Positions 5,451 through 5,689 of a stretch of 5,689 bases of DNA are shown here, piece by piece. The first letter of the stretch is position 1; each line of letters opens with the position of its first letter. Source of the stretch: Thermoflexibacter sp. (GTDB lineage: Bacteria > Bacteroidota > Bacteroidia > Cytophagales > Thermoflexibacteraceae); NCBI GenBank assembly GCA_025455345.1, contig JALOMS010000342.1:1-5689 (forward strand), read 5' to 3'. A model generated the notes under the pieces. The model worked only from the letters and a program-made list of their open reading frames with translations, was not told the DNA's origin and made no database searches. The translations under genes were made by a program, and so were the position numbers.

Positions 5451-5689
5451 TTCAAACTTCTCCAAAAAAATTATCTAACTTTTCGCAGTTTAAGTAATTG
5501 TGCATTTTTATAGTAAAATACGCTTTAGCGTGTTCTGCTCATTATCAAATACTTATACACCTTGAAGGGTGTTTTACAGTGTCGATTTAATTTGCTCACT
5601 TACTTAAGTAATTGAACTTTTATAAGCGTTCTTTGTATTAAAGTCCCATTGGGACGATATATTGGTAGAAAACGTAATTTTAACACAGC
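5447..5689. other. Non-coding tail with no recognisable gene
   Basis: From the stop at 5366 to the right edge (323 bases) I find no coding region on either strand. The stretch contains the 5384-5395 palindrome, the terminator, the degenerate repeat units, and, after the last hairpin, the string ATATATTGGTAGAAAA (5657-5672). No tRNA, rRNA or CRISPR array is apparent. Confidence 0.6.
5490..5655. repeat. Degenerate direct repeat units with small hairpins
   Basis: TTAAGTAATTG occurs exactly at 5490-5500 and 5604-5614, 114 bp apart. Each copy is followed within a few bases by TTTTATA (5506-5512 and 5618-5624) and then by an AGCGT...TTCT motif (5527 onward and 5625 onward), in the same order. Each unit then holds a short hairpin: ACACC/GGTGT-type at 5557-5572 in the first and GTCCC/GGGAC at 5643-5655 in the second. 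The first unit has an additional hairpin, ACGCT/AGCGT, at 5520-5531. The common order suggests two diverged copies of one element. Unit ends are not clear, and the second may run beyond the window. Confidence 0.45.

Noticed and set aside
5490..5655. CRISPR array
   Set aside because: Only two short repeated words occur, the repeats are degenerate, the spacing is 114 bp, and there are no cas genes.

Overview
The window looks like chromosomal DNA from a Bacteroidota bacterium, probably of the Cytophagales type. The evidence is a proteorhodopsin of the flavobacterial/Cytophagales kind, a membrane-anchored SpoIIE-type phosphatase with the Bacteroidota signature KDIVSGDFYWF, a large sortilin-like BNR-repeat protein, AT-rich intergenic DNA, and starts without Shine-Dalgarno sequences. 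The genus cannot be fixed from the sequence alone.

Layout, all genes on the + strand. (1) Positions 2-2035: the 3' two-thirds or so of a BNR/Asp-box beta-propeller protein, open at the left edge and closed by a strong hairpin terminator (2043-2083). Inside its coding sequence, at 1022-1077, lie two tandem, nearly identical DNA hairpins. (2) Positions 2230-3714: a six-helix membrane protein with a coiled coil and a PP2C/SpoIIE serine phosphatase domain. (3) Positions 3715-3964: an AT-rich gap with a long hairpin (3822-3864) and a cluster of dyads (3866-3923) upstream of the rhodopsin. (4) Positions 3965-4732: a complete proton-pumping rhodopsin (DTE motif, green-tuning Met, retinal Lys) with a glycine where carotenoid-antenna rhodopsins have their fenestration. 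(5) Positions 4733-4889: a gap holding a roughly 100-nt imperfect foldback (4766-4867). (6) Positions 4890-5366: a small protein that looks NTF2/SnoaL-like. (7) Positions 5414-5450: a terminator whose stem is identical to the one after the first gene. (8) Positions 5447-5689: non-coding DNA with a degenerate duplicated unit and three small hairpins.

How the genes may work together: the rhodopsin and the NTF2-like gene share orientation, have no recognisable T-tract terminator between them, and carry the same 10-mer just before both starts, so they may be expressed together. The rhodopsin should pump protons in light. The phosphatase is probably a separate signalling gene, and a link to light sensing is only a possibility. 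No retinal-synthesis gene (blh, crt) is visible here, so retinal would have to come from genes elsewhere.

Most notable for follow-up: the in-frame tandem hairpin pair with a compensatory base change, the antenna-type glycine in the rhodopsin beside an NTF2-fold candidate, the intergenic foldback between those two genes, and the repeat units in the right-hand non-coding tail. None was tested by database search; all alignments and pairings were done by eye.
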